The notes under the pieces are model-generated. The model did not search any database and was not told where the DNA came from. It saw nothing but the letters and a program-made list of their open reading frames with translations. Shown here piece by piece: positions 21,417-32,798 of a stretch of 64,000 nucleotides of DNA. Made by a program: the position numbers and the translations under genes. Source of the stretch: Echinarachnius parma (taxonomy: Eukaryota > Echinodermata > Echinoidea > Clypeasteroida > Echinarachniidae). Every line of letters begins with the position of its first letter. The stretch's first letter is position 1. The DNA lies in contig JBAMJV010003077.1 of NCBI GenBank assembly GCA_037951105.1, positions 1 through 64,000 on the forward strand, in the 5' to 3' direction.

Positions 21417-22620
21417 TGGGTTCACTAAACACTAACAAAAATCATTCCTAAAAATCGTTCACTGTTTACGATTAACACATGCAATAGTACCTAAGACACA
21501 ACACACACAAATACACATACAAATAAAGGAAACCTGGAAAAGGGGAGGGTCTTTTAATTAGTGTCTTTAGGAAAACGACTACATTTGAAAATTTGCTACA
21601 TAAGCCGGAATTATGGCGATTCTTAAATACACATTTAAAACTGGATGGTAGCAATTGGCCTCCCTAAGCAAAGGTGATGTCGTGAGCTTTTTACTTTTTA
21701 CCATTTTATTTAGGGTTACATTAAAATGTACAGCATGTATTGCACATATTAAGTATAATACTTATCAATATAATACTTATCCAATCATCATAATTGATGT
21801 ACCTCCATTGACAAATTCATTAATTAATAAACATTTCAAACTAATTTCCTGCTTATACAAGATAAGTTCTCAGATATGGTACGTGTTTCATTGACGTTTG
21901 TTTTGGATTTGAAGACGCTCAAATGTTGTTAACTTGTCACTGTAGCTAGAAAACGGGTGAAGTATTAGTCTTCATGACATTCTATTTGTCAATTTATTGC
22001 CATAAATTTAATTGATAAACATGTGTTTTCACTGAAAATCATAGTCATAATAACTTACTTACCATTGCTTACGTGCTTGAATGACAAAATGGAAGTAAAA
22101 AAATGAAGTATCAGTTAACACAATGAAGACTACTGTTAAATATGGTATCAGACAGAAGCCTGTTTAATTATCTTTCTAATGACACCTCACTTGGAATAAT
22201 TATGAAAGCTGGGTAGGTACAATTAAGGTGAATATTTGGGAGGATCGACATTTGACTTCTGACCGTCCTCCATTCTGAAACGCACTGCGTATTCCCTGAT
22301 TTGAAATGAATGACAAATGATGTACCATTTCAAAGGGAAATCACCATGCATTACAATGACACTAAAAGGAAAAAATACAATTTGACAATAAAAGTGATAC
22401 AATCGATCAAAGTTGAGTTTCCGAACTTTTTTTGAGGGGTTTAGAATGTATACAAACAAAAATGACAAATCAGTTCCAAATAATTACTACTATATCTTAT
22501 CCAACCAAAGTGTTGCCGTATATCTGTATATTATGTCTTTAATTCGGTTACACCTATAACAATAACCATTAACCACATTAAAGTATTACTCTTTTTATTG
22601 CTGTTTTGTTTTTTGTTTTT
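21417..22620. other. Rest of the putative gene 3 leader intron
   Basis: AT-rich sequence without recognised repeats or coding signal; ends in a T-rich tract and the acceptor at 22621-22622. Confidence 0.5.
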
Positions 22621-22661
22621 AGAAACTGACTCGAGCCTTGCAAGCCCAGCTCAGTCCCGAG

Positions 22662-25393
22662 ATGCTGAGGACGGTAGGGTATATTTGCAGACGCCGCATA
22701 CCATGCCACGTCCTAACTACCCTATTGGGGTACGCATTCCTAGTCACCCTCTTAACGGCTGGTAGACTATTGTGGTATGGACGGCATAGCAGACGAGATG
22801 TTGGTCCCTTACGGCCCTCCATACACAATGACGATGAATCGTATTCACTTACCCCAGGAGGCGGAGCTTCTTCAATCATGTCCATTGACCAAGTGGGAAG
22901 TGACGCGGGTGGAAATGGTGGAGATGAAAACACGAAGGTAGCAGCGAAGTGGGGCGCAAGTGAGCATTCTATAAAGAATCTTACGGTATCAAAAAACATA
23001 TCTACGGGTGAATATGCTCAAGGTGATGCGTATGGGCGAATAAACAAGATGAAGAGCATAGCGTCTTCCACCATGTCCAAAGAAGACAACAGATTGATTC
23101 CACAAGGACAGGGATGTCTCCTGAACGGTCGTCCGGTCATCAGGAAAGAGCTGGACTGCCGGAAGCGCCTTCCGGACGTCCTAGGGATCGGGATCGAGAA
23201 ATGCGGCACGACCGCCCTGACATTCTTCCTGACCATGCACCCTAGCCTCGTCCACTCCGACCCCAAGGAACTCTACTTCTGGAACAGACCTAACAACAGA
23301 GAGAAGGGGCTAAAGTGGTACCGGAACCTGATGCCCCTATCGTCCAAGTACCAGGTTACCATGGAGTTTACCCCTTCTTACATCTTCGATCCCGAGGTAC
23401 CCTGGAAGATCAAAGATGCGATCCCGCAGATGAAGTTAATCGTGATGGTTCGCGATCCCGTTGTCCGGGCCGTCTCTCACTACCTGCACGTCAAACACTA
23501 CAACTGGTCGGGGCTTCACAGGTATGTCCCTCTCATGGTTATTCTACTCAAGACCATGTCATTAAAACGGTAACAACTCTTGTCGCATTGCAGGGGTGTC
23601 GATCCGTTTTTGAGATTGGGGGGCGAAATTTGAATTTTTTTCCAGAGTGACCACTGAGAGAGCTAAAAGCCCCACATTGGCATGCCCGGAAGTTTTATTA
23701 TGCGCTCATTGAAAGTGTCTTGATGGCTCGAAGACCTGACTTTGGGGGGCACCCACATTTGGGGACAATAATGGGGGTCCAGGGGGCGGAGCTCCCGGAA
23801 GCTTTTAGATTTCAGACATTTGCTCCTAGCATGGGTGTTAAAATTGTATAAAATAGTGAACCTACTCATAACGTATTTTTAAAGGGCATAGCGAGGAAAA
23901 GAGTGTATGAGCCTTGCATGAGATGGATCCACGTGATCATGTATACTATAGAGCCATCGATATAGTCTAGGGCATTGGGCTCCCATGAAACTAAGCGAGG
24001 GCGTCAACAATTTCTCAAAAGTGTAGGGGAGACATTGCGAGGAAGCGAAGCGACCGAGCGGGGGAGGGTGTGGGAGGGGGTGTCCCCCTCCCACAGTAGG
24101 GAGCTTTTGTATTTTTGGGCGTGAAATTGTGCGATTTGGTGCACACCTGAGACAGAAATTTCACGTAATATGAAGTATATAGGTATGGAACCATACATAC
24201 ATAATGACAAAGGGAGGGGGACAATCTGCTCCTTTTTCAAATGTGGGGGGACATGATATTCCAATTTGATATGCGTTCAGCGCATATATACCGAGATTAT
24301 TTTATTTTCTGTGCCGGTGTGCTATTTATAGATGAGGGTTTAATAAACTTCGTTTGAGGTGTTTGAGAAATTACGCTGCCCAACACATTTCAAAAGGTGA
24401 GTTCCCGCAACCCAAATGAAACTTGCAATATGAGAAACTGTATGCGCGCGAAGCGCGCGGCAAAAAAGAGAATTTACAGTCCTTTTCAAACTAAAAAAAC
24501 GGCTATTTTGAAGATTAATTATTGATAAATGTGTCTTTCCCCTCTTTGGCATTATATCACTCGATTTTTGTCTTCCTCATTTTCGGAATTATTGGGGAGG
24601 GGGGGGGGGGGGGGGTGGCGAAATGATATGTTCGCCCCCCCAATATTTTCATTGTGGGGGCGACCCCCCCCCCCCCCCCCCCCTGCCCCCCCAGGATCGA
24701 CACCCCTGTCGCATTGCCCTTTCTATAAAGTCTCCATACTAATCATTTGTAATGGAGTCCATCAGTGTAACGCGTTAATTTTCATCTGGATTTCTCCCCT
24801 CTTTCCATTGCCATAATTACCATGCTTCCCGTATGATTCCCGTATGAAAACATTATTTTCATGACTGACAACAATGTATGCTGGTTTTATTCTTTTTTTT
24901 CTTTCTTTTTTTTACTGATTTAACATGTTAAAGGTACCGAACACGTGAAGAGGGTGAACCAGCGCGCGCTTTCATCAACGGCTCCTTCGCAACGACCGTC
25001 ATTAAGCCAGATGGCGAGGTCTTCGAGGACAACGCCATCATCGAAAACGGTCTCTACGAGGTCCACCTTAGACGGTGGTTGGGGATCTTCCCGAGGTCGC
25101 AGTTCCTGGTCATTGACGAAGGCGTTTTCAGGCGCGACCCTCTCCCGATCTTGCGACAAGTCGAAGACTTCTTGGGACTGCCGAAGTTCTTTGACGGCGA
25201 CAAGATTTACTTTGATAAGCGGAAGGGGCTCTTCTGCAGGAGGATGTCCTTTCAGAGTTGTCTTGGTGACCTGAAGGGTAGACAGCATCCGAAGGTTCGT
25301 GAGGACGTGTTTCGTAAACTAACGGAATACTATCGCCCTCATAATGCAAAACTGAAAGAGCTCCTAAATCGGAACCTATCGTGGACAAAATAA
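22662..25393 (+). CDS. HS3ST-like sulfotransferase, gene 3 (439 aa, two coding exons)
   Basis: Coding exons are 22662-23521 and 24934-25393. The intron is 1412 bp, phase 2, with donor CACAG/GTATGT and acceptor TTAAAG. Joining them restores Arg at the junction and a reading that aligns through with gene 1. Signal-anchor is at about residues 16-34; the catalytic domain has GIGIEKCGTTAL (K180), KELYFWN, MEFTPSYIF (F236), MVRDPVVRAVSHYLHV, the ENGLYEVHLRRW block and a C-terminal Cys pair with LKGRQHP. Start at ATG 22662; a TTG eight codons earlier in frame is less likely. An acceptor (AG at 22621-22622) lies 39 bases upstream. AATAAA is at 25726. The intron position is shared with none of the other three genes, and a 1.1-kb repeat occupies most of the intron. 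Function is inferred as for gene 1. Confidence 0.9.
23592..24706. mobile_element. 1.1-kb inverted-repeat element inside the gene 3 intron, 11-bp target duplication
   Basis: The ends are 13-bp inverted repeats GGGGTGTCGATCC (23593-23605) and GGATCGACACCCC (24694-24706). The flanks carry a perfect 11-bp direct repeat TGTCGCATTGC at 23581-23591 and 24707-24717. Inside are G and C homopolymer runs near 24596-24683 and a GC hairpin segment (24037-24110) also found at 2610-2690 and, inverted, at 4260-4400. No transposase is visible, so it is non-autonomous. An 11-bp duplication is longer than the 8 bp of hAT and within the range reported for Mutator-like elements; the superfamily is not assigned. 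Confidence 0.7.
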
Positions 25394-25480
25394 GAAAATA
25401 CTAATTTCATATTTGTGAAAGAAATTTTGTATGACTGTAATTGTTATTATAATCATCAATATAATTGTGTATCTTATATA

Positions 25481-25654
25481 CGGTCAAACCTGTGTAAAGA
25501 GACCACTAGAAACTAGACAAATCTCCACTGTAGACAGGTGACCTCTATATACAGGTTCCATAACATTTCTTTTCTCTGCAGGGGATCAATTTTGGTGGCC
25601 ACTATAGGCAGGTTGGCTACTATAGACAGGTGGCCACTAATAAATATTTGACTG
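25481..25654. mobile_element. 174-bp TA-flanked MITE, pogo/Tc-like, 3' of gene 3
   Basis: CGGTCAAACCTGTGTAAAGA ... AATATTTGACTG with TA at 25479-25480 and 25655-25656. Internal GGTGGCCACTATAGGCAGGT-like repeats. It may fall in the gene 3 3' UTR. Confidence 0.5.
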
Positions 25655-26409
25655 TATACACGTCTTATGATTTATCGGATCGTTATCATGGTTAGTATAA
25701 GTATTTTTTTCAGAAACAAAACGAAAATAAATGTATTATTTCTTTTCATGATTGAGTTGGTATAAATTACTGTGTTTATTCAAGATCATGCAATAATTGA
25801 AATGATAACATTCACAGGCCTCCTTTGTGCAATATAGGAAATATATCAGAAGACTTTCAAACTCTAACTCGAAATATTAGTCGGGTTCCTTATGTAATTT
25901 CGTTCATAATTTTGGGTGATTATGAATACTATACATTTTTTGGAAGCGTTGAAGTACACCAAATCTAAAAATCCATGTTGCCATTTTTTCTGAAGCCATT
26001 ATGGCAGCCATCTTGGATTTTCAAAATGGCCGCCATTTCCAACCTGTGTTTGTGAATAACTCCGTCCTAAAATCATGTAGTATACAAAAGTCAACAAAGT
26101 TGCAAAAACAAGTTAACACAATTAACTACTGTAAGTGGGATTTTGTCTTTGTTTTTATTGGTTCAAAACAAAACATGCACAATGTTTTTAAACAAACAAA
26201 AACAAAATACATATACGTCTCTTTATACAAAAAGGTAATTACAATGTCATATGTTTAAAATTCATAAAAATGTAACTAAGTGTTGTTTTTCCTTACATAC
26301 AAAGTTACAAGGGTATGTTTGCATTTTTTTCTTGAATACAAATAATTTGTTCATATATTTCAAAAGAAAAATGCAAAATAGAAAATGAGAAAAACAAGTT
26401 TGCTGTATA

Positions 26410-26583
26410 CAGTGAAACTTCTTTACAATGAGCTTGGTTATAACTAGGTACATGATAAAACAAGATAATTTAACCAGTCCAGATTCCACGTATTTTACTA
26501 TTCTTAAGCCCTGATACGAGATATCTTATAGAAATAGGTGAATTCAGTAGCCCCAAGGTGCTCATTATAATGAGTTTTCACTG
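26410..26583. mobile_element. M7: 174-bp TA-flanked MITE, pogo/Tc-like
   Basis: CAGTGAAACTTCTTTACAAT ... ATAATGAGTTTTCACTG inverted ends with TA at 26408-26409 and 26584-26585. Confidence 0.6.
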
Positions 26584-26692
26584 TATTTATATGTATAATT
26601 CCTGTGTAATATGTTCACATGTATCAGGTTACTCTTAGCTGAATTTCAAAGGGGTATGTGAGGTTTAACTAAACCAGTGTGCCTGACTGGGA

Positions 26693-26850
26693 TTAAAGGG
26701 ATCCATTAACGTTATCGAATTCAACCAAAATCACTTGGAACTTTCACACTTTTCGTGTAACTTGTTGTTTGGCTTATGGTGCATGGTAAGAGAACAAATG
26801 AAATGGGTTTTGAATGTTCAACTGTCACCATAACGTCACTGTCACCCTAC
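26693..26850 (+). mobile_element. M3 fragment
   Basis: TTAAAGGGATCCATTAACGT then CAACCAAAATCACTTGGAAC and TTGTTGTTTGGCTTATGG; the right end is lost. Confidence 0.45.
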
Positions 26851-26966
26851 TGGCATACGTAGCTCAATTACATTTTTACATTTAGAATGTCAGCGACATG
26901 CATAAGCATCTCAACTGATATTTCTGCATTTAACGATTCCACACAAGCCATTATGTATACTTACAG

Positions 26967-27456
26967 CGTGTTCACACACAACACATTTTCATCCCTTAAT
27001 CATGACTAAAGAATCATGACTAACGAAACGTCGTACAAAGAATCATGATTAACGAAACTAACGAACGTTCACACACACAAAAACAAGATCCAAAAACAGC
27101 TGGCATTCAGCTGCACGAAACATCGTATAAGTGCGCAGTTTGTTACTGCGCAGTGTGCTGTCTTTTTTCTGTCTGCTGTCACGTTAAGCCACGCCCCGTT
27201 ATACGAGTGTCGTATAGCGAATCATGATTAGCGAATCGACCGGGCGTTCACACACAAAACGAGCGTGATTCTTTAGTCAGCTCTCGTACGAAACGTTTCG
27301 TTAATCATGATTCTTTATACAACGTTTCGTTAAGTGAGCGTTCAGACACACAATTTCCGAAAATTTCCGACAATTTATGTCGTATAGCTAATCAGGAGCT
27401 GACTAAAGAATCAGCTCCTGATTAGCTATACGATGAAATTTTTGTGTGTGAACACG
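26967..27456. mobile_element. 490-bp foldback element
   Basis: Terminal 15-bp inverted repeats CGTGTTCACACACAA / TTGTGTGTGAACACG. The interior has repeated, alternately oriented AATCATGATTAACGAAACG-type units and a long hairpin at 27378-27435 (CTAATCAGGAGCTGA and its complement). Confidence 0.6.
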
Positions 27457-27589
27457 GGGTTATTCAACAATACTGATTAATCTGTTTGGCCAATAAATAT
27501 ACTGTAATTTCGGTAACTTTCCCAATCCGCGAAATGTGCGCCGAGATCATCCACGACATGCACGGCAGGGTTTGTGCCGTCCAAAAGGT

Positions 27590-28195
27590 TATCACCTCGC
27601 AGTTGGTCTAAGTCGTGTACTGTATATTTTATGGCCTGAATTACGCGCTCAGTTTTCTCGTGACGTCACTACGTACGAATAGTTTTAATCAACTCTGTCT
27701 GTTGCAGTCGGTCGCAAGCGATCGCTCGCTTATCTCGCGGTGTGCATTTGTTTTTATCATTCACGACTGGGTGTAATCAGCGCTGTGTGTCGTAGTCGGT
27801 CGCATCCGATCGCAGGGGAATTTCGCAGTGTTCGTTGGATTCACCCTTGTTTCCAAAGTGTAGATTGTACGCTCTCGGTTAGCTTATGACGTCCTATCAA
27901 CCAGGACAAGGTGGAACCTGTCGCAGTTGGTCGCAATTGATCCCAGGCCAATATCGTAGTTCGCAGTTAGTTTTAAATATTTCGACAACTTCCCCATGAT
28001 CCCGACATATATATTATCATTAGCAAACCGTTCATACTACGGCATGAAATAAGTCCTTATTTAATTTCATCTTTGTTTGATTGTCTAGAACATCCACGGC
28101 TTTGCGGAATAATAATGTGCTGCCTCTCGCAGTCGGTCGCAGTCTAACGCGGTCAGACGCAGTCGGTCGCAATCAGACGCAAATCTCGTAATGTG
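27590..28195. repeat. Spaced TCGCAGTCGGTCGCA motifs downstream of gene 4
   Basis: Near-copies at about 27596, 27704, 27791, 27918 and twice at 28117-28175, each often followed by GATCGCA-like sequence. They begin about 15 bp beyond the gene 4 stop codon, so could fall in its 3' UTR. No function recognised. Confidence 0.5.
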
Positions 28196-28210
28196 CGGTT
28201 CAAGTTGTAA

Positions 28211-31200
28211 TTAACTCCACGAAAATGTCCTACCGACCAGATTTTCAAACTGTTTATTGAACGGTCGGAAGTAAGCTCTTAATTTTAAAGTGACGTCATC
28301 GTCCACCGCGGGGTGGGGTCTGCCTTTAGTCTTTCCTGCGCAGACCCTGTTGCGGGTCTTGCAGTAAAATCCCTTCTCTTCGTCGTAGTACACGCTGTTC
28401 TCGTTGAAGAACTTTGGCAGCCCCAGAAATCTTTCCACCTATGTATACGGATGGAAAGTGGGACAAAGGAGAAAGAAATGGCATTGAAGCTTGAACAAAC
28501 GTGTGCTTATCAAAATGTGAAATAAAAGTTAAAACATAAGACTCGTACAAATGTGATAATTCATGTGACTGACGCCGCGTGATTATTAATTAGAATATAA
28601 TAACTATTAGTAGAATAATCATTGTTACTTTTCTGTAAGTACTATAGTATTACTGTACCACTGGAAGAATATATCAGCGTTACATATTTGCCACGCTGAT
28701 GAAAACACGGCCGGTTGGAAAGGGCACGGGGACAAGTTTGTGAAAAGGGTTGCTTACTTCGTGATGGCAAAGTCTTACCTCTTGGAGAATGGGCAAGGGG
28801 TTCTCGACGAATTCGTCCCCGTCAATGATGAGGAACTGCTCCCGAGGTAAGACGCGAAGCCAGTTCTCGAAATACAGGGCGTACACGCTGTGTGCCAAGA
28901 TAGCGTTGTCGCTGCGGACCTCCCCGTTTGGTTTTATCACAGATCCTGGGAACGACAACACGATTACTTTCACTATACAAGATAATACAAGTTACAATAT
29001 TGTTATCAGATCACATAAATACACATCTTATCAACATTTCGTCATTTTTTGCGTAAGTCAACTTATTTACTAGACCGAGCATTGTGGCCTATAGGGGTTA
29101 GAGTGCCCACCACATGCGAGGGAGGTCCCGGGTTCGAACTTGACCATGTCAGAACAAAGACCTGAAAAGTGGTACTTTCTGCCTTCTAGCAAGGCGATCG
29201 GCAGTTATCGAATGGAGAAATGAAAGTTATACACGCGGAGTTCCCAGATAACTAGCTCCTTTATGTAGCTTCCTCTATAAATGGCAGACGTTTGGCCTAT
29301 GCATACAACATCGGGAACAGGTGCCACCTTCGCCACGTTTCAGAAAGAATTGCAATCGGTTGTAAAGTTGCAATTAACTGCAAGTCAGAAAATATGCACA
29401 TTTGAACAAGATCTGACTTGCAATAACTTGCAACTTTACAATCAAATTTTTGAAGTCTTTCTGCAAAGGGACCATTTTCTGCTAAATTGGTACTTTATGT
29501 CTCAAACTAGTTGTTTAACATAATTAGCTACTATATCCCTCTGCGTACCTTCAAATGTGGTGTTCAGGTAGCAGAGTGGTTCCTGGCCTGGCTTCACGGT
29601 CCGGGGCTCGAAGAACTCGGGCCAAGCGACGGTCTGGAGATGGAGGTAGTCCGAGACGGCCCTGATAATCGGGTCTCGAACCAGAAAGATGAACTTGGTG
29701 TCCGGCATCGACGTCTTGATCCGCTCGGGGATGTCCGTCTGAAAGATGTAGGAGGGTGTCTTCTCCATGGTCACCTGGGTGGAAGATTTGAAGTTTATAT
29801 GGACAAATCTCAGAATGCCGATGTTCAATGCAACCTTTTATGGATGATTGCTCAATATAAGTTTCTAAAGTTCAAGTGCCAGGTTCGACGGCAATTGGGC
29901 GCTTGACAAGGAAGCTAACTGCAGAACTATGTGAACATTACAATTTCAAACAAGTCCACTACAATTTCATATGTTATATTATTATTATTATTATATTGAA
30001 AATATCGCTAACTCCTTGCACTGACTTGTATATAACTTTCCAGTGGATAATCAACAATCCGAGCACTTCAATTCCAATTGTAATAATCTTTTCAGCGAAA
30101 AGGAAATTAGAGAAGCTGAAACCTGTTCCATGCTTCTATTGGCATGATTGGAAATATAATACAACAGGTTATGAGAGAATTACTACTGTAGAGCTAAGTA
30201 AATTTCGTGGATTTGGACAATGTTACTAGACCCCTTTCATACCATAGCAATAAACCCAACCCCGGCCCCGACCCTAACCTGTACCCTAACCATAATCTCA
30301 TCTAAACCGAACACAAAAAATAACTACCCCCGTAAACAATTGCTCATAATTTCATAACCAATAATCGTTTCAAGATTTCGTCTTGCCAAAATATCCCTAT
30401 GGTAGTTAGAAAAACAATGTGTAAAATTAAAGGGACAGGTCCACTTTTACAAAATGTCTGAACAGCTTTCAGTTGACGGATGGGGATCAATGTAACACGC
30501 AAAAAAAAAAATCAGAGCGAACAGCCCTCTAATTTGGATTCTACGAATGAAAAACGAATGCGTCCCTCCATTTAAACTATATATCGGTCAATAAAGGAGT
30601 TCAACTGATTTAGCATAATATTACAACAATATAGTACTAATTCTCGTAAAGGTATTGTGAAGCCAACATTTGTTAACGTATGTCACGGAAAAAGATCTCA
30701 AAAAGAAAGAATATATAATTACATGTAGTCAGTTTAAGCGATGTTTGGTTATTTTGCTTGGTAAACGCTCACACGTTAGTACTTATGCGCGGGTCACGTA
30801 GCTAGCGCGGGTCATGTAGGGGTCATGCATACCGATCTGGCACTCCGTGAAATCTATGTACAAACTTACTCACCGGCCGAAAATACGTATGTACCTAATT
30901 AACCGACGTCCCTCAGTTTATTCAGTTTTAGGTCTATAACTCCACGAAAAAGAGATTTCAAGCCCTAATTTTTTCAGGCATGCTATTAAATGACATTTCC
31001 TTTCATATAAGACAATAACCTCGCAACTTTTGAATTTTGGCTTGCAAAAGTGGATCTCTCCCTTTAAGAGGTAACCATATTGATCCATGGTTGAGTGAGC
31101 ACATATTAAAGAGAAATTGTCATGTTTTACCGTTCGCAAAAGTATTATCATCATTACAGTTTATTGAGTATTGGAACATTTAAAAATGCACTGTTTTACA

Positions 31201-32798
31201 ATTGCAATTAATGCATTTTTACCACATGTGCCATACAAAAATTAATGGAATATCAATTAACAGCATTGTTTCATAAACCACAATCAATGCATTCAGCCAG
31301 ATGTGCTGTTTCACAACAATGTACAGGCACGCGCAATGTCTTGTGACTTTTGAATTGGGACATGTTGTCTTTAATCTGTGCTCATTCAGCCATAATGTGA
31401 TGAATATCTCTGATTTTTACACAGGATGTACATAACAACTGTACCAACATTGTGGTAATATGACATCTTGATAATAAACGGTTATACAATTATTAGCAGT
31501 TGTTTAGTGGGTAGTTACTTTTTGTGTTCGGTTTGTATAAGGTAAAGTCTACTATGGAAAAAAGTTCTTTGATGGTTTACCGATCCTTCGTACAAATTTG
31601 AGCTAGCCTATAGATATTAAGTGTCTTACCTGGAAACGTGAGGACACTGGCATCTGTTCCCGGTACCAGGACAAACCTTTGTCCCTGTTCTGATTCCAGA
31701 AGTAGATTTCCAGTGGTTTGGAATGCGCTAGCGCAGGATGGCTGGCCAGGAAAAATGACAGCGCTCCTGTCCCGCACTTCTCTACTCCGATCCCGATGGC
31801 TTGCGGAAGCCGCTTCCTGCAGTCCAGACCCGGAACAACGATCGTCTCACCTCCTTCTTCATCCTGAGGGCACTTGATGGAGTCCAGAGACATCGTTTTA
31901 GGAAGCGCAACTGGCGACATCCTGGGCTTTCCGCCTTGTGGGGTCCCCTGCACCGTTGTCTGCGTCTTGTTGTCATTTCCAGCTGGAGATCTGTCAGTAC
32001 CTTGTCCCGCTAGGTGATAGTTGATGTACCCTCCGGCTGCGGGACTATCCATCTCCTGTCCTTCTTTCGTAGGTCCTGATAGTCCCGATTGTCCCGCTTG
32101 TTCCGCTTTTCCCGATGGTCCCGAATGTTTTCCTTGTCCCGCTGTTCGCTCTGCGTGTCCCGCTGCTCCATATTTAGTACCGCTGCGGAACTTGGTGTTG
32201 TCTCGTTGGTAATTGTGCGTTTCTGGAAGGCGGAAGAGGAAACCCGATGGTCCGGATGTCTCGACGGATATCGTGACCAGGTAGCAAAGTCCGAACATGA
32301 CTCCACTCGTGAACACTCCGGAGAGGTAGGCCTTGACATAATAATAGATTGATTATAATATTAATATCAATTGTATATTGTTTAAAGTGATCCATGAACG
32401 TGATCAAATTGTTAAAATAGTAGATAAATCAAAATAGTTGATACTCTTGCAGTTTATTTCATTTGAAGGCAGAGCACAAATAAATAGTTAAATATATTAA
32501 TTGTGTATAATTTGATACGCTGGTACGTAATGGTTGTATTTATATTAATCATAATACCAAACAAAACATGCTCTAGGGAATGTTCTATTGATCATGTTGG
32601 ACATTTGCCGTCAGTCGGGGAACTGAACATTGACACAGAAAATATAGTTATCTCTTGATTGATTAGTTTACGACAACGAACAAACAACCAAGAACAGCGC
32701 AGTGATGATGATCTGCAATATTTAAACAGAACATTAAGTTTAATATTTATTTCAGCAATACCAAAGATCCTTACCTTAAATCTTCCGTTAATTGCCAT
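28211..32798 (-). CDS. HS3ST-like sulfotransferase, gene 4 (448 aa, five coding exons)
   Basis: Coding exons in transcript order: 32798-32775, 32331-31630, 29774-29549, 28945-28779, 28438-28211. All junctions fit GT/AG and the total is 1347 bases with stop. Exon 1 encodes only MAINGRFK; exon 2 continues with the signal-anchor (residues about 9-29), a Gly/Ser-rich stem and the phosphosulfate loop GIGVEKCGTGAL (K193). Exon 3 holds MEKTPSYIF (K247) and LVRDPIIRAVSDYLHL, exon 4 YFENWLRVLPREQFLIIDGD, and exon 5 the Cys pair, GKTKGRPHP and a FENLVGRTFSW end that closely resembles HS3ST1. It keeps the family EKTP lysine that genes 1-3 lack, so it is the best candidate for a conventional HS3ST. It is convergent with gene 3. 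The short first exon is supported by its acceptor (32817-32818), donor and matching phase. Confidence 0.88.
29083..29275 (+). repeat. tRNA-derived SINE in gene 4 intron
   Basis: The sequence from the GTGGCCTATAGGGG block to GGTCCCGGGTTCGAACTT resembles RNA polymerase III A and B boxes at tRNA-like spacing. No acceptor stem or plausible anticodon arm closes, so it is read as a SINE head and not a tRNA gene. Confidence 0.5.
29333..29475. mobile_element. M5 MITE copy in gene 4 intron
   Basis: TTTCAGAAAGAATTGCAATC ... GTCTTTCTGCAAAGGGACC, with internal AGATCTGACTTGCAA as in the 7309 copy. Confidence 0.5.
30004..30238 (+). mobile_element. M1 fragment in gene 4 intron
   Basis: From CTAACTCCTTGCACTGACTT to GGATTTGGACAATGTTACTA and CCCCTTT; the left third is missing. 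Confidence 0.5.
30427..31077 (+). mobile_element. M4 element in gene 4 intron
   Basis: TTAAAGGGACAGGTCCACTT to AAGTGGATCTCTCCCTTTAA, about 650 bp. Inner blocks TTTGGATTCTACGAAT and CTCCACGAAAAAGAGATTTC recur at 57140-57472. Confidence 0.6.
31078..31629. other. Remainder of gene 4 intron between coding exons 2 and 3
   Basis: AT-rich, no element recognised. The donor CAG/GTAAGA (minus) is at 31629-31628. Confidence 0.5.

Noticed and set aside
21110-21451. His/Ser/Phe/Ile repeat frames
   Set aside because: Translation of the (CATT)n microsatellite in three frames.
22638-22661. Upstream in-frame start for gene 3
   Set aside because: TTG codon; the ATG at 22662 fits the paralogues better.
29083-29160. 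tRNA gene in the gene 4 intron
   Set aside because: B box present but no complete cloverleaf.
31603-31629. Read-through end of gene 4 exon 2 (VRHLISIG)
   Set aside because: This is intron sequence after a consensus CAG/GTAAGA donor; joining to 29774 restores the conserved MEKTPSYIF.
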